Below, piece after piece: positions 41,158 through 50,609 of a DNA stretch of 64,000 bases. The notes beneath the pieces were generated by a model. It searched no databases and had not been told where the DNA came from. It saw only the letters and a list, made by a program, of their open reading frames with translations. The stretch covers positions 346,501 through 410,500 of the forward strand of contig NZ_CP162490.1 in the NCBI RefSeq assembly GCF_041245805.1, given 5' to 3'. The position numbers and the translations under genes were made by a program. This DNA comes from Xanthomonas sp. DAR 34887. GTDB taxonomy: Bacteria; Pseudomonadota; Gammaproteobacteria; Xanthomonadales; Xanthomonadaceae. Each line of letters opens with the position of its first letter. Position 1 is the first letter of the stretch.

Positions 41158-43740
41158 TCAGGTGCCGCGTGGCTTGGCGCGATGGCTGGCGGTGGCGGTC
41201 CACGGATCGTCCGGCCACGGGTGGCGGGGATAGCGGCCCTTCATTTCCTTCTTCACTTCCGGATAGGTGCTGGACCAGAAGTTGCGCAGGTCCTGGGTCA
41301 CCTGCAGCGGGCGCCCGCCCGGCGAGAGCAGGTGCAGCAGCAGCGGCACGCGGCCGTCGGCGACGCGCGGGGTGTCGGCCAGGCCGAACAGTTCCTGCAG
41401 CTTCACCGCCAGCACCGGCGGTTGCGCCTGGCCGGCGTGGTCGAGCGCGTAGTCGATGCGCCGCTCCATGCCCGAGGGCACGCTGATCCGCGTCGGCGCA
41501 TGCCGATCGACGGCCTGCCGCTGGTCCCATGGCAGCAGCGACTTCAGCGCCTCGCCCAGCTCGTCTTCGCCCAGCGCGTCGAGCCGGGTCTTGCCGGCAA
41601 AGGCCGGTCGCAGCCAGCCGTCCAGGGTTTCCAGCAACGCCGCGTCGCCGAGATCGGGCAATCCCAGCTCCGGCATCCATGTGCGCAGTGCGACCACGCG
41701 CGCGCGCCACTGGGTCAGCGGCTCGCTCCACGGCAGCGCCTGCAGGCCGAGTTCGCGCACCGCCTCGGTCAGCGCCGCTGCCGCATGCGCCGGATCGACG
41801 CGGCCGGCGGGGCGGCTGTCGAGCACGATGCGGTCGAAGCGGGTTTCGCGCAGCGCGCTCAGCGCGCGCCGTTCGGCGTCCCAGCGCACCACGTCCTGCT
41901 GCACGAAGCGCTGCGGGAAATCCGCGCGCAGCCGCGCCTCGTCCACCGGCGCGGCGCGCAGCAGCAGCGCGTCCTTGGCTTCGTAGCGCAGTTCGGTGGC
42001 GACCAGCCACGGCTCGCCGCGCAGGTCGCTGTGCTCGAACAGGCGTGCGCTGCGGCCGTTGGCCAGCAGATAGCGCAACGGATCGGCCGGATGCCGGGTG
42101 GCGATGCGGTCGGGGAAGGCATGGGCGAGCAGGTCGCCCAGTTCGTGCGCTTCCACGCTGTCCGGCGCGGCGGCGTCGCTGCGCAGGCGCCGCCGCCACT
42201 GCTTGGCCGCCGCGTCGATCGCGGCCAGGCCGCCGCGGTTGGCGTCGTGCGGGGCGCGGCCGCGGCGGAACCCGGCCAGTGCGCGCCAGCGCGCCGCCAG
42301 CGCGTCGCCGCCCTGACGCAACGGGTCGCGCGCCTCGACCAGCGCGGCCAGGTCGCAGGCCAGCGCCTGCGCCCGTGGGTCCGGCGCAGCCAGCAACATC
42401 GCCGCCAGTCGCGGGTGGGTGCCCAGCGCGAGCATGCGCCGCCCGTTCGCGGTGATCGCATGGTTCTCGCTCAAGGCGCCCAGCCGCTGCAGCAGTTCGC
42501 GCGCGGCGGCCAGCGCGCCGGGCGGCGGCGGATCGACGAAGCGCAGCGTGTCGCTGCCCCAGGCCGCCAGTTCCAGCGCCAGCCCGGCCAGTTCCACCTG
42601 CAGCATTTCCGCGCGTCGCTGCGCCTCCAGGCGCTGCGACTGCGGCCACAGCCGGTAGGCCCAGCCGGAGGCGACACGGCCGGCGCGGCCGGCGCGCTGG
42701 TCGGCCGAGGCCTGGGCGATGGCGGTGACGTCCAGCCGCGAGAAGCCGCTGTTGGGGTCGTAGTGCGGCTCGCGCGCCAGGCCGGCGTCGATCACCACGC
42801 GCACGCCGGGCAGCGTCACCGACGATTCGGCCACGTTGGTCGCCAGCACCACGCGGCGGCGGCCGTGCGGATCGGGCTGCAACACCTTGCTCTGCTGCTC
42901 GACCGGCAACTCGCCATGCAACGGCAACACGTCGACACCGTTCCCTTCTCCCCCCGGGAGAAGGTTGCGCGCAGCGCCGGATGAGGGTACGGCAGAAGCG
43001 GTGCCTGACGGCGCACCCGACCCCACCCCGGCCGCCTCCAACGCCGCCTGCACCCGCGCGATCTCGCGCTGTCCGGGCAGGAACACCAGCACGTCGCCGG
43101 GATGCTGTTGCAGCGCGTGCTCGACCGCGCGGCGGGTCTGCGCTTCCAGCGCCTCGTCGCGCCGCGCCGGGAAATGCGCGATCTCCACCGGATAGCTGCG
43201 GCCGGCACTGGACAGGCGCGGCGCGTCCAGGAACTGCGCCAGGCGTTCGCCGTCCAGCGTCGCCGACATCACCACGATGCGCAGGTCCTCGCGCACCTGC
43301 GCCTGCACGTCCAGCGCCAGCGCCAGGCCCAGGTCGGCGGCCAGATGGCGTTCGTGGAATTCGTCGAACAGCAGCGCACCGACGCCGTCGAGCATCGGAT
43401 CGTCCTGGATCATCCGGGTCAGGATGCCCTCGGTGACCACTTCGATGCGGGTGCGCGCGGAGACCTTGTTCTCGAAGCGGATGCGGTAGCCCACGGTCTC
43501 GCCCGGCGCTTCGCCGCGCTGCCTGGCCATGAACGTGGCGGCGCTGCGCGCGGCGACCCGGCGCGGCTCCAGCATCACGATGCGGCGGCCCTGCAGCCAA
43601 GGCGCCTCCAGCAACGCCGGCGGCACCTGGGTGGTCTTGCCGGCGCCGGGCGGGGCTTCCAGCACCAGCCGCGGATGCGCGGCGAGGCTGTCGCGGATCT
43701 GCGGCAGCAGCGGATCGATCGGAAAAGCGGGAGAGGCCAT
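41158..43740 (-). CDS. hrpB: ATP-dependent helicase HrpB
   Basis: DExH-box helicase of 860 residues (E. coli HrpB about 810). The helicase core holds APPGAGKTTQVP (motif I), VMSATLDGE (motif III), LLFDEFHERH (motif II, DEFH), and ADQRAGRAGRVASG (motif VI). The C-terminal HrpB domain (LPLPWSEPLTQWRARVVALR-like segment, MERRIDYALD, KLQELFGLADTP) is typical. The extra length includes about 25 residues near 241-266 encoded by an intergenic-type repeat. Despite the name it is unrelated to the type III secretion regulator HrpB of plant pathogens; the role is probably RNA-related but unknown. Confidence 0.93.
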   Translation of the reverse strand: MASPAFPIDPLLPQIRDSLAAHPRLVLEAPPGAGKTTQVPPALLEAPWLQGRRIVMLEPRRVAARSAATFMARQRGEAPGETVGYRIRFENKVSARTRIEVVTEGILTRMIQDDPMLDGVGALLFDEFHERHLAADLGLALALDVQAQVREDLRIVVMSATLDGERLAQFLDAPRLSSAGRSYPVEIAHFPARRDEALEAQTRRAVEHALQQHPGDVLVFLPGQREIARVQAALEAAGVGSGAPSGTASAVPSSGAARNLLPGGEGNGVDVLPLHGELPVEQQSKVLQPDPHGRRRVVLATNVAESSVTLPGVRVVIDAGLAREPHYDPNSGFSRLDVTAIAQASADQRAGRAGRVASGWAYRLWPQSQRLEAQRRAEMLQVELAGLALELAAWGSDTLRFVDPPPPGALAAARELLQRLGALSENHAITANGRRMLALGTHPRLAAMLLAAPDPRAQALACDLAALVEARDPLRQGGDALAARWRALAGFRRGRAPHDANRGGLAAIDAAAKQWRRRLRSDAAAPDSVEAHELGDLLAHAFPDRIATRHPADPLRYLLANGRSARLFEHSDLRGEPWLVATELRYEAKDALLLRAAPVDEARLRADFPQRFVQQDVVRWDAERRALSALRETRFDRIVLDSRPAGRVDPAHAAAALTEAVRELGLQALPWSEPLTQWRARVVALRTWMPELGLPDLGDAALLETLDGWLRPAFAGKTRLDALGEDELGEALKSLLPWDQRQAVDRHAPTRISVPSGMERRIDYALDHAGQAQPPVLAVKLQELFGLADTPRVADGRVPLLLHLLSPGGRPLQVTQDLRNFWSSTYPEVKKEMKGRYPRHPWPDDPWTATASHRAKPRGT
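42943..43000. repeat. Intergenic-type repeat embedded in hrpB
   Basis: CCCTTCTCCCCCCGGGAGAAGG followed by GCGCAGCGCCGGATGAGGGTAC: the palindromic repeat usually seen between Xanthomonas genes. It is related to the CCCTCACCCCAACCCCTCTCCC element near 63786. Here it is in frame in hrpB and encodes the stretch around AARNLLPGGEGNG. Confidence 0.7.
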
Positions 43741-43850
43741 CGGCCAAGGATACGGATCGGCTGCGCCGCTGTAGAGCGCAGCCCGCTCGCCGGCAGCGCC
43801 GGCCCCGTACAATCTCCGGCTTTGCTGCCCGGCTTTCTCGGCATTTCCGC

Positions 43851-44648
43851 ATGACTCTGATCGATATCGGCGCCAACCTCACCCACGATTCCTTCGATCG
43901 CGACCGCGACGCGGTGCTGCAGCGCGCCCGCGATGCAGGCGTCGCGCAGTTGGTGGTCACCGGCGCCAGCCGCGAGCATTCGCCGCTGGCGTTGCAGCTG
44001 GCGCAGCAGCATCCCGGCTTCCTCTACGCCACGGCGGGCGTGCATCCGCATCACGCCGTCGAATACACCGCCGAGTGCGACGCGGAACTGCGCGCGCTGC
44101 ATGCGCATGCCGAGGTGGTGGCGGTGGGCGAGTGCGGGCTCGACTATTTCCGCGACCTCGCGCCGCGCCCGGCGCAGCACCGCGCCTTCGAGCGCCAACT
44201 GCAGTTGGCCGCCGACACCGGCAAGCCGCTGTTCCTGCACCAGCGCGACGCGCATGCGGATTTCCTGGCGCTGATGCGCCAGTTCGACGGCAAGCTCGGC
44301 CCGGCGGTGGTGCATTGCTTCACCGGCACCCGCGAGGAGCTGTTCGACTACCTGGACCGCGACTGGCATATCGGCATCACCGGTTGGCTGTGCGACGAGC
44401 GCCGCGGCGCGCACCTGCGCGAGCTGGTCAAGAACATCCCGGCATCGCGGCTGATGATCGAGACCGACGCGCCGTACCTGCTGCCGCGCACGCTCAAGCC
44501 GCTGCCCAAGGACCGGCGCAACGAGCCGGCGTTCCTGGCGCACATCGTCGAGGAACTGGCGCGCGACCGCGGCGAGGACGTGGCGGCGACCGCGGCGGCG
44601 ACCACCGCCACCGCACGCGGGTTCTTCCACCTGCCCGACGCCGGGTGA
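43851..44648 (+). CDS. tatD: TatD family metal-dependent DNase
   Basis: Hydrolase of 265 residues, a close match to E. coli TatD over its length (MTLIDIGANLTHDSF, TAGVHPH, VAVGECGLDYFR, LFLHQRDAH, VVHCFTGTREE, GITGWLCDERRG, IETDAPYLLPR). It is a metal-dependent 3'-5' exonuclease/DNase in E. coli, linked to DNA-damage repair or clearance. It is divergent from hrpB with 110 bases between; not in a tat operon here. Confidence 0.93.
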   Translation: MTLIDIGANLTHDSFDRDRDAVLQRARDAGVAQLVVTGASREHSPLALQLAQQHPGFLYATAGVHPHHAVEYTAECDAELRALHAHAEVVAVGECGLDYFRDLAPRPAQHRAFERQLQLAADTGKPLFLHQRDAHADFLALMRQFDGKLGPAVVHCFTGTREELFDYLDRDWHIGITGWLCDERRGAHLRELVKNIPASRLMIETDAPYLLPRTLKPLPKDRRNEPAFLAHIVEELARDRGEDVAATAAATTATARGFFHLPDAG

Positions 44649-44778
44649 GCGGCGTCCGTCGCTGGCTGCGGCTATCGCCGGCGGGCGTGGCGATGCGCCT
44701 TTGTCTTGCACGGATCGAATTGCCGGTGGCAGGCGCGCTGCCGCAGGGTTCGAACGCGTCCTTGCGCCAGCCATGCCC

Positions 44779-44844
44779 TGTAGGAGCGGCTTCAGCCGCG
44801 ACAGGTATTTTCGGTAGAGCGTTGCGGCTGAAGCCGCTCCTACA
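44779..44844. repeat. BIME: inverted pair of REP elements
   Basis: TGTAGGAGCGGCTTCAGCCG begins at 44779; the inverse copy is at 44821-44844 with an 18-base spacer. It lies between tatD and the convergent membrane protein gene. Confidence 0.85.
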
Positions 44845-44890
44845 GGGGCGTTCACTGCGTAGCGCCGGTTTTTCGTGGCGCGGAGCGGCG

Positions 44891-45394
44891 CTATTCGATC
44901 TGCGCGTCCTCGCGCTTGGCTTCGGCCATCGCTTCCGGCTCCAGCTCCTCGGCGCTGCGGTTGAGCTTGACGAACACGCCCCAGGCGACCAGCAACAGCG
45001 CCGCGCACAGGCCGACCGCGGTGGCGTAGGGCAGCTTGGCCGGGTCGTCGTGCATCAGCTCGAAGATCGACACCAGCGTTTCGATCGCCAGGGCGATGAC
45101 GATGACCACGAAGAACCGCGACAGGTAGCGGCGCACCCGCGTCGGGCCACTGACCTTGACGTCGCGCTGCACTTCTTCCTCGAAGATGGTCTGGCCCAGC
45201 TCCAGGGTCACCAGCGCCACGGTGAGCAGGCCGATCGCCTCCAGCACCACGTTGAAGCGGTCGCGGATCACCAGGTCGCCGCCGGGGGTGAGGCCGTGCC
45301 ACAGCTCCAGCACCGCCATCGCCACCAGGCCGGCGGCGCACAGCAGGAACAGCAGGATGATCAGAAAATGGCCGCCGCGGAATAGTTTTTCCAT
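44891..45394 (-). CDS. Inner-membrane protein, four hydrophobic segments
   Basis: Protein of 167 residues with about four membrane helices (near 8-30, 50-66, 93-110, 122-142). It has the general layout of PsiE-like/GtrA-like small membrane proteins (LEAIGLLTVALVTLELGQTIFEEEVQRDVKV in pieces) with an acidic C-terminal tail. I would not assign a function. It starts with ATG at 45394. Confidence 0.7.
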   Translation of the reverse strand: MEKLFRGGHFLIILLFLLCAAGLVAMAVLELWHGLTPGGDLVIRDRFNVVLEAIGLLTVALVTLELGQTIFEEEVQRDVKVSGPTRVRRYLSRFFVVIVIALAIETLVSIFELMHDDPAKLPYATAVGLCAALLLVAWGVFVKLNRSAEELEPEAMAEAKREDAQIE

Positions 45395-45862
45395 GAACTT
45401 CGTCGCCGCTTGCCGGGATCAGGTCGGCGAGCATAGGCGCGGCGGGCGTCAGCGGCGCGCGAAGAGGCGAGATGGACGAGGGGGCCGGGCCGCAAGCGAG
45501 AAGTGGCTGGCACGCAATGCGGTCCGCGGGACCCCCAGGGAAGCTGGCGTCCGGCGGTGTTGCACTGCTCGGTCGGGTTGGTCAGGGACTGCAGGCGGGA
45601 CGCTGACCTGGCCGGTCGCTGGTCGCTGGTCAAGATTGAAACCACTACTCGCCGGGCAACGGATGGCCGGCCGAGTGCACTGTGGGAGGGACTTCAGTCC
45701 CGACGCCTGTCCACTGCAGCCGACCCAGCCCTGCTGGTTGCGGTCTGCCAGCTCGCACAAAACGAATGGCGGGCATGGCGATGTGCCGGAAAAACCTGCG
45801 GGGGCCTGAGCCTCCCGCTGCCACTTTCGCGACTGCCAGGGTGTGGCCCCGCCGCCCCGCTT
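45395..45862. other. Intergenic region with one REP-like copy
   Basis: 468 bases with no supported gene. A divergent REP variant (TGTGGGAGGGACTTCAGTCC and following CGAC) is at 45681-45704. Otherwise nothing recognisable. Confidence 0.5.
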
Positions 45863-46807
45863 TCAGCCCTGCGCCAACCCGGCCTGGTAGGCCTGCAGAT
45901 GGCAATAAGCGGCCATCAGCCATGGCGCGGTATGGCCGGCAGCGCGGGCGCGCGCCAGCATGTCGCCGACGATGTGCTGCGCTTCCACCTGCTGCCCGGC
46001 TTCCAGGTCGCGCAGCATCGACGCCTTCATCGGCGAGCCGGGCTGGGTCAGCAACTGCAGCGCGTTGGCCTGCGCCGCTTCCGGCACCGGCTCGCCCGCG
46101 GCGGCGGCGACCGCCGTGCATTCGGCATACAGTCCGCGCAGCAGCGCCACGCCGTCGTCGCTGGCGACGATGCGGCCGGTCGGCGCGCGCATCAGGCAGG
46201 TGGCCGCGGCCAGCGCGGTCAGGAAGGTGTACTTGATCCACTGTTCCTGTGCGATCCGCGGCGTGGCCAGGTGATCGATGCCGGCCTGCGCGCAGGCGGC
46301 GGCCAGCTCGCGCACGCGCGCGCTGTCGGCGCCGCGCCCGTCGCGCTCGCCGAAGGTCAGCGAGGCCGGCTTGGCCAGGTGCTGGATGCTGCCGTCCGCG
46401 TCCAGCGTGGCGCTGATGAAGCACAGGCCGCCGAGAACGCGTTCGGCCCCGAAGCGGGTGTCCAGCAGCGGATAGTGGCGCAGGCCGTTGAGGATCGGCA
46501 GCAACGCGGTGTCGCGGCTCATCGCCGGCGCCAGCGCGTCCAGCGCGCTGTCCAGGTCGTAGGCCTTGCAGCTGAGGATCGCCAGGTCGAACGGCTGCGC
46601 CGCGGCGGTGGCCGGCAACGTATCGGCGGTCAGCGCGGCCACCGCGATGTCGGCGTCGCCGCGCGGGCTGCGGATGCGCAAGCCGTCGTGCTGCAGGCGC
46701 GCGGCCCGCGCCGGACGGACCAGGAAGGTGACGTCGGCGCCGGCCTGGGCCAGACGTCCGCCGAAGTAGCCGCCGGTCGCGCCGGCGCCGAGGATCAGGA
46801 TGCGCAT
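45863..46807 (-). CDS. panE: 2-dehydropantoate 2-reductase
   Basis: Ketopantoate reductase of 314 residues, NADPH-dependent, in the pantothenate/coenzyme A pathway. It has the dinucleotide-binding GAGATGGYFGGRLA (residues 7-20), then ILSCKAYDLDSAL with the conserved lysine region, and ILNGLRHYPLL. The C-terminal domain has WIKYTFLTALAAATCLM. The ApbA/PanE family contains several paralogues with other substrates; a second panE elsewhere is possible. Confidence 0.87.
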   Translation of the reverse strand: MRILILGAGATGGYFGGRLAQAGADVTFLVRPARAARLQHDGLRIRSPRGDADIAVAALTADTLPATAAAQPFDLAILSCKAYDLDSALDALAPAMSRDTALLPILNGLRHYPLLDTRFGAERVLGGLCFISATLDADGSIQHLAKPASLTFGERDGRGADSARVRELAAACAQAGIDHLATPRIAQEQWIKYTFLTALAAATCLMRAPTGRIVASDDGVALLRGLYAECTAVAAAAGEPVPEAAQANALQLLTQPGSPMKASMLRDLEAGQQVEAQHIVGDMLARARAAGHTAPWLMAAYCHLQAYQAGLAQG

Positions 46808-46894
46808 GCGCCGATGGTAGCAGCGGCGCCGGCCGGCTTCAGCGTGGCGTGCCGCGTGCTTCCGGTGTGCGCAAGCCGTCCGGCGCCGCGAAGC

Positions 46895-47923
46895 CTAGCG
46901 CTTGACCAGCTCGACCCTGCGGTTTTGCGCCTTGCCCGCTTCGTTCGCATTGTCGGCTACCGGATCGGCGTCGCCAAACCCGGCAGAAGACAATCTGGAG
47001 GCATCGATGCCCTGGGCTGTAATGGCAGCGGCGACGGCCTTGGCGCGGCCTTCCGACAGCGTCTTGTTGTGCGCCGGGTCGCCGGTGTTGTCGGTGTAGC
47101 CGTTCACGGCCAACTTCAGCGACGCATCCTGCCTGAGCAACTGCACGACCTGCTCGATCTGCGGCTGCGAGTCCGGCAGGATGTCGGTCTTGTCGGTGGC
47201 GAAGTTGACGTGCAATGCCACCTTGCCGGTCTTGTCGATCTGCGCCTTCAGTTCGCTGGCCGGCAGCACGCTGGCGGTGATTTCCAGCGGCTTGGTTTCG
47301 GCGATCAGCAGTCCGCCGCCGAACTGGTAGCTGCACAGGTGGATCCAGATGTCGCGATCGGCGCGATGCACGACGAATACCTGCGTGGGATTGTTCCAGA
47401 CATCGCCCAGGCCGCTGTTGTACTTGACCGCGAAGTCGCGCGGCCATTCCTTGATTTTCTGCCCGGCCTGCTCGGGAATCTTGCCGTCGAAGATCTTCTT
47501 GCCGCCCAGCGAAGCGACCACCGCTTCGATGTTGCGTTCCAATTCCACGTCCGAGAAGGTCTTGCCTTGCGCGGCATCGATGTGCGCCGACCAGACCTTG
47601 CCTTCCACCGTTTCCAGGCGATCGCCTGTCCAGAACGGCACCTGGTCGAAATCGGCGAGATCCGGCGTGCTTCCGGTGACGTAGCCGTTGGGAAGGGCGA
47701 TATACGGGAACGCGCCCAGCGGTACGCTCGACACCGGCAGGCTGGACGCATCGAAGCCCTTGGCGGCTGCCTCCTGCTGAGGTTGCGACGCCGGCGGACT
47801 GCTGGCCGCAGCCGCGGACGCGGCGGCATGCCCGTCGTTTTGCGCCGGTTGCTGCTGCTTCTTGCAGGCACCAAGACCCAGGGTGATCGCTACAACCAAC
47901 GTCGCCGCTACTGCCTTTTTCAC
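46895..47923 (-). CDS. OmpA family lipoprotein
   Basis: Outer-membrane lipoprotein of 342 residues. A GTG at 47923 with AGGAG 7 bases upstream begins a lipoprotein signal (TLGLGACKK, lipobox LGAC). A low-complexity Ala/Gln/Ser linker is followed by a middle domain (LGAFPYIALPNGYVTG...) and a C-terminal OmpA-like peptidoglycan-binding domain (about 230-340; VNGYTDNTGDPAHNKTLSEGRAKAV in pieces, ending NRRVEL). It is transcribed in the same direction as the Tad genes, 130 bases after the last of them; it may be the envelope anchor for the Tad machine or a separate gene. Confidence 0.88.
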   Translation of the reverse strand: MKKAVAATLVVAITLGLGACKKQQQPAQNDGHAAASAAAASSPPASQPQQEAAAKGFDASSLPVSSVPLGAFPYIALPNGYVTGSTPDLADFDQVPFWTGDRLETVEGKVWSAHIDAAQGKTFSDVELERNIEAVVASLGGKKIFDGKIPEQAGQKIKEWPRDFAVKYNSGLGDVWNNPTQVFVVHRADRDIWIHLCSYQFGGGLLIAETKPLEITASVLPASELKAQIDKTGKVALHVNFATDKTDILPDSQPQIEQVVQLLRQDASLKLAVNGYTDNTGDPAHNKTLSEGRAKAVAAAITAQGIDASRLSSAGFGDADPVADNANEAGKAQNRRVELVKR

Positions 47924-48053
47924 AGAGGTACTCCTTGCCGGGGGACGAAAAAACAGTGTAGCCGCGAACCCGGCCGATCTTCCTGCGCCACGATGAACAC
48001 CGATCGATCGACGACGCGAAATGGCACGCGGCGCAAGCCGCCGGCGCGCGCGA

Positions 48054-48662
48054 CTAGCGGGTCGGCTCGGGCGGCTGGAACAGCGCATCGGGTTGCGGGC
48101 GGTATTCCACGCGCTGGATGTCCCACTGCTGCTGTTGTTGCAGGCCGGTCTTGCCGCGATATGCGAGCACCAGGCCGGTGTCGCGATCCAGCCACATCGT
48201 GCCCTGCCGGGTCATGCCGGGGCCGCCCGCATTGGAAAGCCGGTATCGCCACTGCACCGCGGGCCGGCCGGCATGGACGCCGATATCGGCACGTTGGCAG
48301 TCGGCGAACATGCCCAGGCCGGCGCACGGCTGTTCCGGGTCGAAGCGCAGCGGCCAGCGCATGCCGGGCACCGGCATGCCGTCGCCCTGCTGTCCCACGA
48401 TCCAGCCAACGGGTGCGTCCTTGGTCAGGATCAACGCGTACGGCGTACCGCTGGCGTCCTTGAACTGCACGCGCAGCGCATCGTCGCGGAAATACAGGGT
48501 CACCGGCTGCGGCGCGTCCTTGGGGCGGATCCGGCTCAATCCGCTCAGCTGGTTGGTCGTCACCTCGGCCACGCCGGAGAACGGAAACTCCTCGGCGCGC
48601 GTGCTTTGCGCAAGCGCAGGGGAGATCGCGAGCGCACATGCCAGCACCGAACGCCAAAGCAT
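48054..48662 (-). CDS. Hypothetical secreted protein at the end of the Tad operon
   Basis: Protein of 202 residues with a Sec signal peptide (about 1-19; ALAISPALAQ). The mature part is beta-rich (VTLYFRDDALRVQFKDASGTPYALIL in pieces, WLDRDTGLVLAYRG). Its ATG shares a base with the TadE-like stop (TGATG), so it belongs to the Tad operon. Cysteines CAGLGMFADC suggest a disulfide. The function is unknown; DUF4412-like beta proteins are one possibility. Confidence 0.75.
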   Translation of the reverse strand: MLWRSVLACALAISPALAQSTRAEEFPFSGVAEVTTNQLSGLSRIRPKDAPQPVTLYFRDDALRVQFKDASGTPYALILTKDAPVGWIVGQQGDGMPVPGMRWPLRFDPEQPCAGLGMFADCQRADIGVHAGRPAVQWRYRLSNAGGPGMTRQGTMWLDRDTGLVLAYRGKTGLQQQQQWDIQRVEYRPQPDALFQPPEPTR

Positions 48663-49336
48663 CACTTGTCCAGATTGCCCTGTTTGTAGATCGGCGATTG
48701 CATGCGCACGATCGCATAGCTTTCGATCGGCAAGCGATTGGTCAGCGGTTGCAGCGTCGAGGATTCGAAGGTGCCTGGCTTGAGGTACTGGGACTTCCCC
48801 CCCAGTACCCAGCCAACGAACGGCACTACCAGCGGCGCGTCGTAGACGACTTTGACTTTCAGGATGTTGGCGTCCTGGACATTGACGCCGCTGCTGCCGA
48901 CCGCGGTGCTGCGATAGGCGAGCGTATCGTTGGGCAGGGCGTACTGGCCGTTGTACTGCCGCTCCTTGAAGTTGCCCCATGCCGCGCGCGTCGGGTTGAT
49001 CACGGTGATGTGCCCGCGCCTGAGCACGTTCAAGTCCGCATACGCCTTGCCATACGCGACTTCCAATGCGACCTGCCCGGTCTCATTGGAGTAGAGCGGC
49101 ATCATGCCCTTGGCGAAGCTCCTCTGCATTTCGCCGCGGTCCACGCCGGTTACCGCGCCTGTGCGCGCGACCATCAGCGCGGCGTAATCGAGCGTCGTCT
49201 TCATTCGGTACAACAGCACCGCCTGGATGACCGCCAGCAGCAGGAACAGCAGGACCGGGGTGATGATCACCAGTTCCACCATGGATTGGCCGCGCATCGA
49301 GCGCCGGCTGCGCAATTCCCGCATACGTGTTTTCAT
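48662..49336 (-). CDS. TadE-like minor pilin
   Basis: Minor pilin-like protein of 224 residues. The N-terminal MRGQSMVELVIITPVLLFLLLAVIQAV matches the TadE/Flp prepilin motif: cleavage after Gly, Glu at +5, then a hydrophobic helix. The ATG at 49336 overlaps the DUF192 stop (ATGA); an ATG two codons earlier is the alternative, but GGAG is better placed for this one. It is probably processed by a prepilin peptidase encoded elsewhere and incorporated in the pilus base. Confidence 0.85.
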   Translation of the reverse strand: MKTRMRELRSRRSMRGQSMVELVIITPVLLFLLLAVIQAVLLYRMKTTLDYAALMVARTGAVTGVDRGEMQRSFAKGMMPLYSNETGQVALEVAYGKAYADLNVLRRGHITVINPTRAAWGNFKERQYNGQYALPNDTLAYRSTAVGSSGVNVQDANILKVKVVYDAPLVVPFVGWVLGGKSQYLKPGTFESSTLQPLTNRLPIESYAIVRMQSPIYKQGNLDK

Positions 49337-49722
49337 GACCATGCTCCGGTGTCGGGCGGCGGCGCGACCGTTGCGGTGCGCCAGCGCCACTGTTCGCCTT
49401 GCTGCGGCTGCAGCCGGTCCAGCGCGCCGCCATGGAATTCGACGGTGGCCACGGCGCGCCGGCAGGCCGCGGCGCGGTACGGCCTGACGTTCTCGCGCCA
49501 TTCCAGCACGACGTCGTCGCGCGCGAGGAACACCAGGTCCAACGGGTAGGCCATGCCGATGGTGTGCACACTGGCGCAGGGCCGGATCAACAGGGCTTCC
49601 GATCCGTCCTCGGCCAGTGCCGGCCGGGCCAGCAAGCCGCGCATCCGCGACCACCAGGTGTCGGCGGACCACACGTGCGGGATGGGAGCGCCCCCGCTGC
49701 GCTCGATGTGCCCGTGCTTCAC
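49333..49722 (-). CDS. DUF192 family protein in the Tad operon
   Basis: Protein of 129 residues of the DUF192 family (WWSRMRGLLARPAL, ALLIRPCASVHTIGMAYPLDLVFL, CRRAVATVEFHGG). It starts with a GTG whose GTGA overlaps the tadC stop; a strong GGAGG is 10 bases upstream. DUF192 proteins have no settled function. Its place between tadC and a TadE gene, coupled on both sides, suggests a Tad-linked role. Confidence 0.85.
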   Translation of the reverse strand: MKHGHIERSGGAPIPHVWSADTWWSRMRGLLARPALAEDGSEALLIRPCASVHTIGMAYPLDLVFLARDDVVLEWRENVRPYRAAACRRAVATVEFHGGALDRLQPQQGEQWRWRTATVAPPPDTGAWS

Positions 49723-50609
49723 AGGATTCCCTCCTGCAACATCTTCAAGTAGATGAAGTAGCCCAGGAACAGGAAGATCAGCGGGAAGAAGAACATCACC
49801 AGCGGCAGCATCATCTTCACCGGCGCCTCCAGCGCCAGCTTCTCCGCGCGCAGGAAGCGCTCTTCGCGGCGCTGGTTGGCCTGCGCGCGCAGGGTGTCGC
49901 TCAAGTTGGCGCCGACCTTGTCTGCCTGAATCAGCGCGCTGGTGAAGCTGGTGATCTGGCCGATGTCCATGCGCTCGGCCATGCGCCGCAGCGCTTCGGC
50001 CCTGGGAAGTCCGGCACGCAGATCGCGGAGCATGCGCGAGAACTCCTGCGACAGCGCACCGGCCGGGCCCTTGGCCACGGCCTGCTCGATGCCGCCGGTC
50101 ACATTCAAGCCGGCTTCCACCGACATGGTGATGAAATCCAGGTAGACCGGCAGGTCGCGCACCACTGCCTTCTGCCGCGCCTTGCGGCGTTCGCCCAACC
50201 ACAGCACGGGGTAGAGCCAACCCAGCACGCCCCCGAAGAACAGGCACATCAGCCCCGCGCCGACCGCGAGCTTGCCGAGCATCGCCGTGCACAGCAGGAA
50301 CACCGCGGTCACCACGATCGCGCTGGCCATGCGCAGGCCGTAGAACTCTTCCGGGGTCAGGGTGAAGTCCTGTCCGGCCGCCTGCAGTTGGCGATGGGTC
50401 TGCTCGAGCTGGGTGACGCTGAGGTGCGGCGCGATGCGGCGCGTCAGCACCGTCACCAGTGGCCACATCAACTGCATCAGGCGCGGCAGCGGGTCGTAGT
50501 AAGTACGGTCCTCCAGCTCGACTTCGCGGATCACCCCGCGCGTGCCGATGATCACCAGCGCGACGGCGCCGGCAGCCAGAAGAGCGACGAGGGCGAGCAT
50601 CCAGGTCAT
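49719..50609 (-). CDS. tadC: Tad pilus assembly protein TadC (type II secretion F family)
   Basis: Inner-membrane platform protein of 296 residues. A GspF/T2SSF domain spans about 140-270 (LDFITMSVEAGLNVTGGIEQAVAK, FTSALIQADKVGANLSDTLRAQANQRREER in pieces) with membrane helices near 5-22, 92-128 and 265-290. The ATGA overlap with tadB shows coupling. In Tad systems TadB and TadC form the platform around the ATPase. Confidence 0.9.
   Translation of the reverse strand: MTWMLALVALLAAGAVALVIIGTRGVIREVELEDRTYYDPLPRLMQLMWPLVTVLTRRIAPHLSVTQLEQTHRQLQAAGQDFTLTPEEFYGLRMASAIVVTAVFLLCTAMLGKLAVGAGLMCLFFGGVLGWLYPVLWLGERRKARQKAVVRDLPVYLDFITMSVEAGLNVTGGIEQAVAKGPAGALSQEFSRMLRDLRAGLPRAEALRRMAERMDIGQITSFTSALIQADKVGANLSDTLRAQANQRREERFLRAEKLALEAPVKMMLPLVMFFFPLIFLFLGYFIYLKMLQEGIL

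Noticed and set aside
41158..43740. HrpB as the type III secretion regulator of plant pathogens
   Set aside because: The sequence is a DExH-box helicase; only the gene name is shared.
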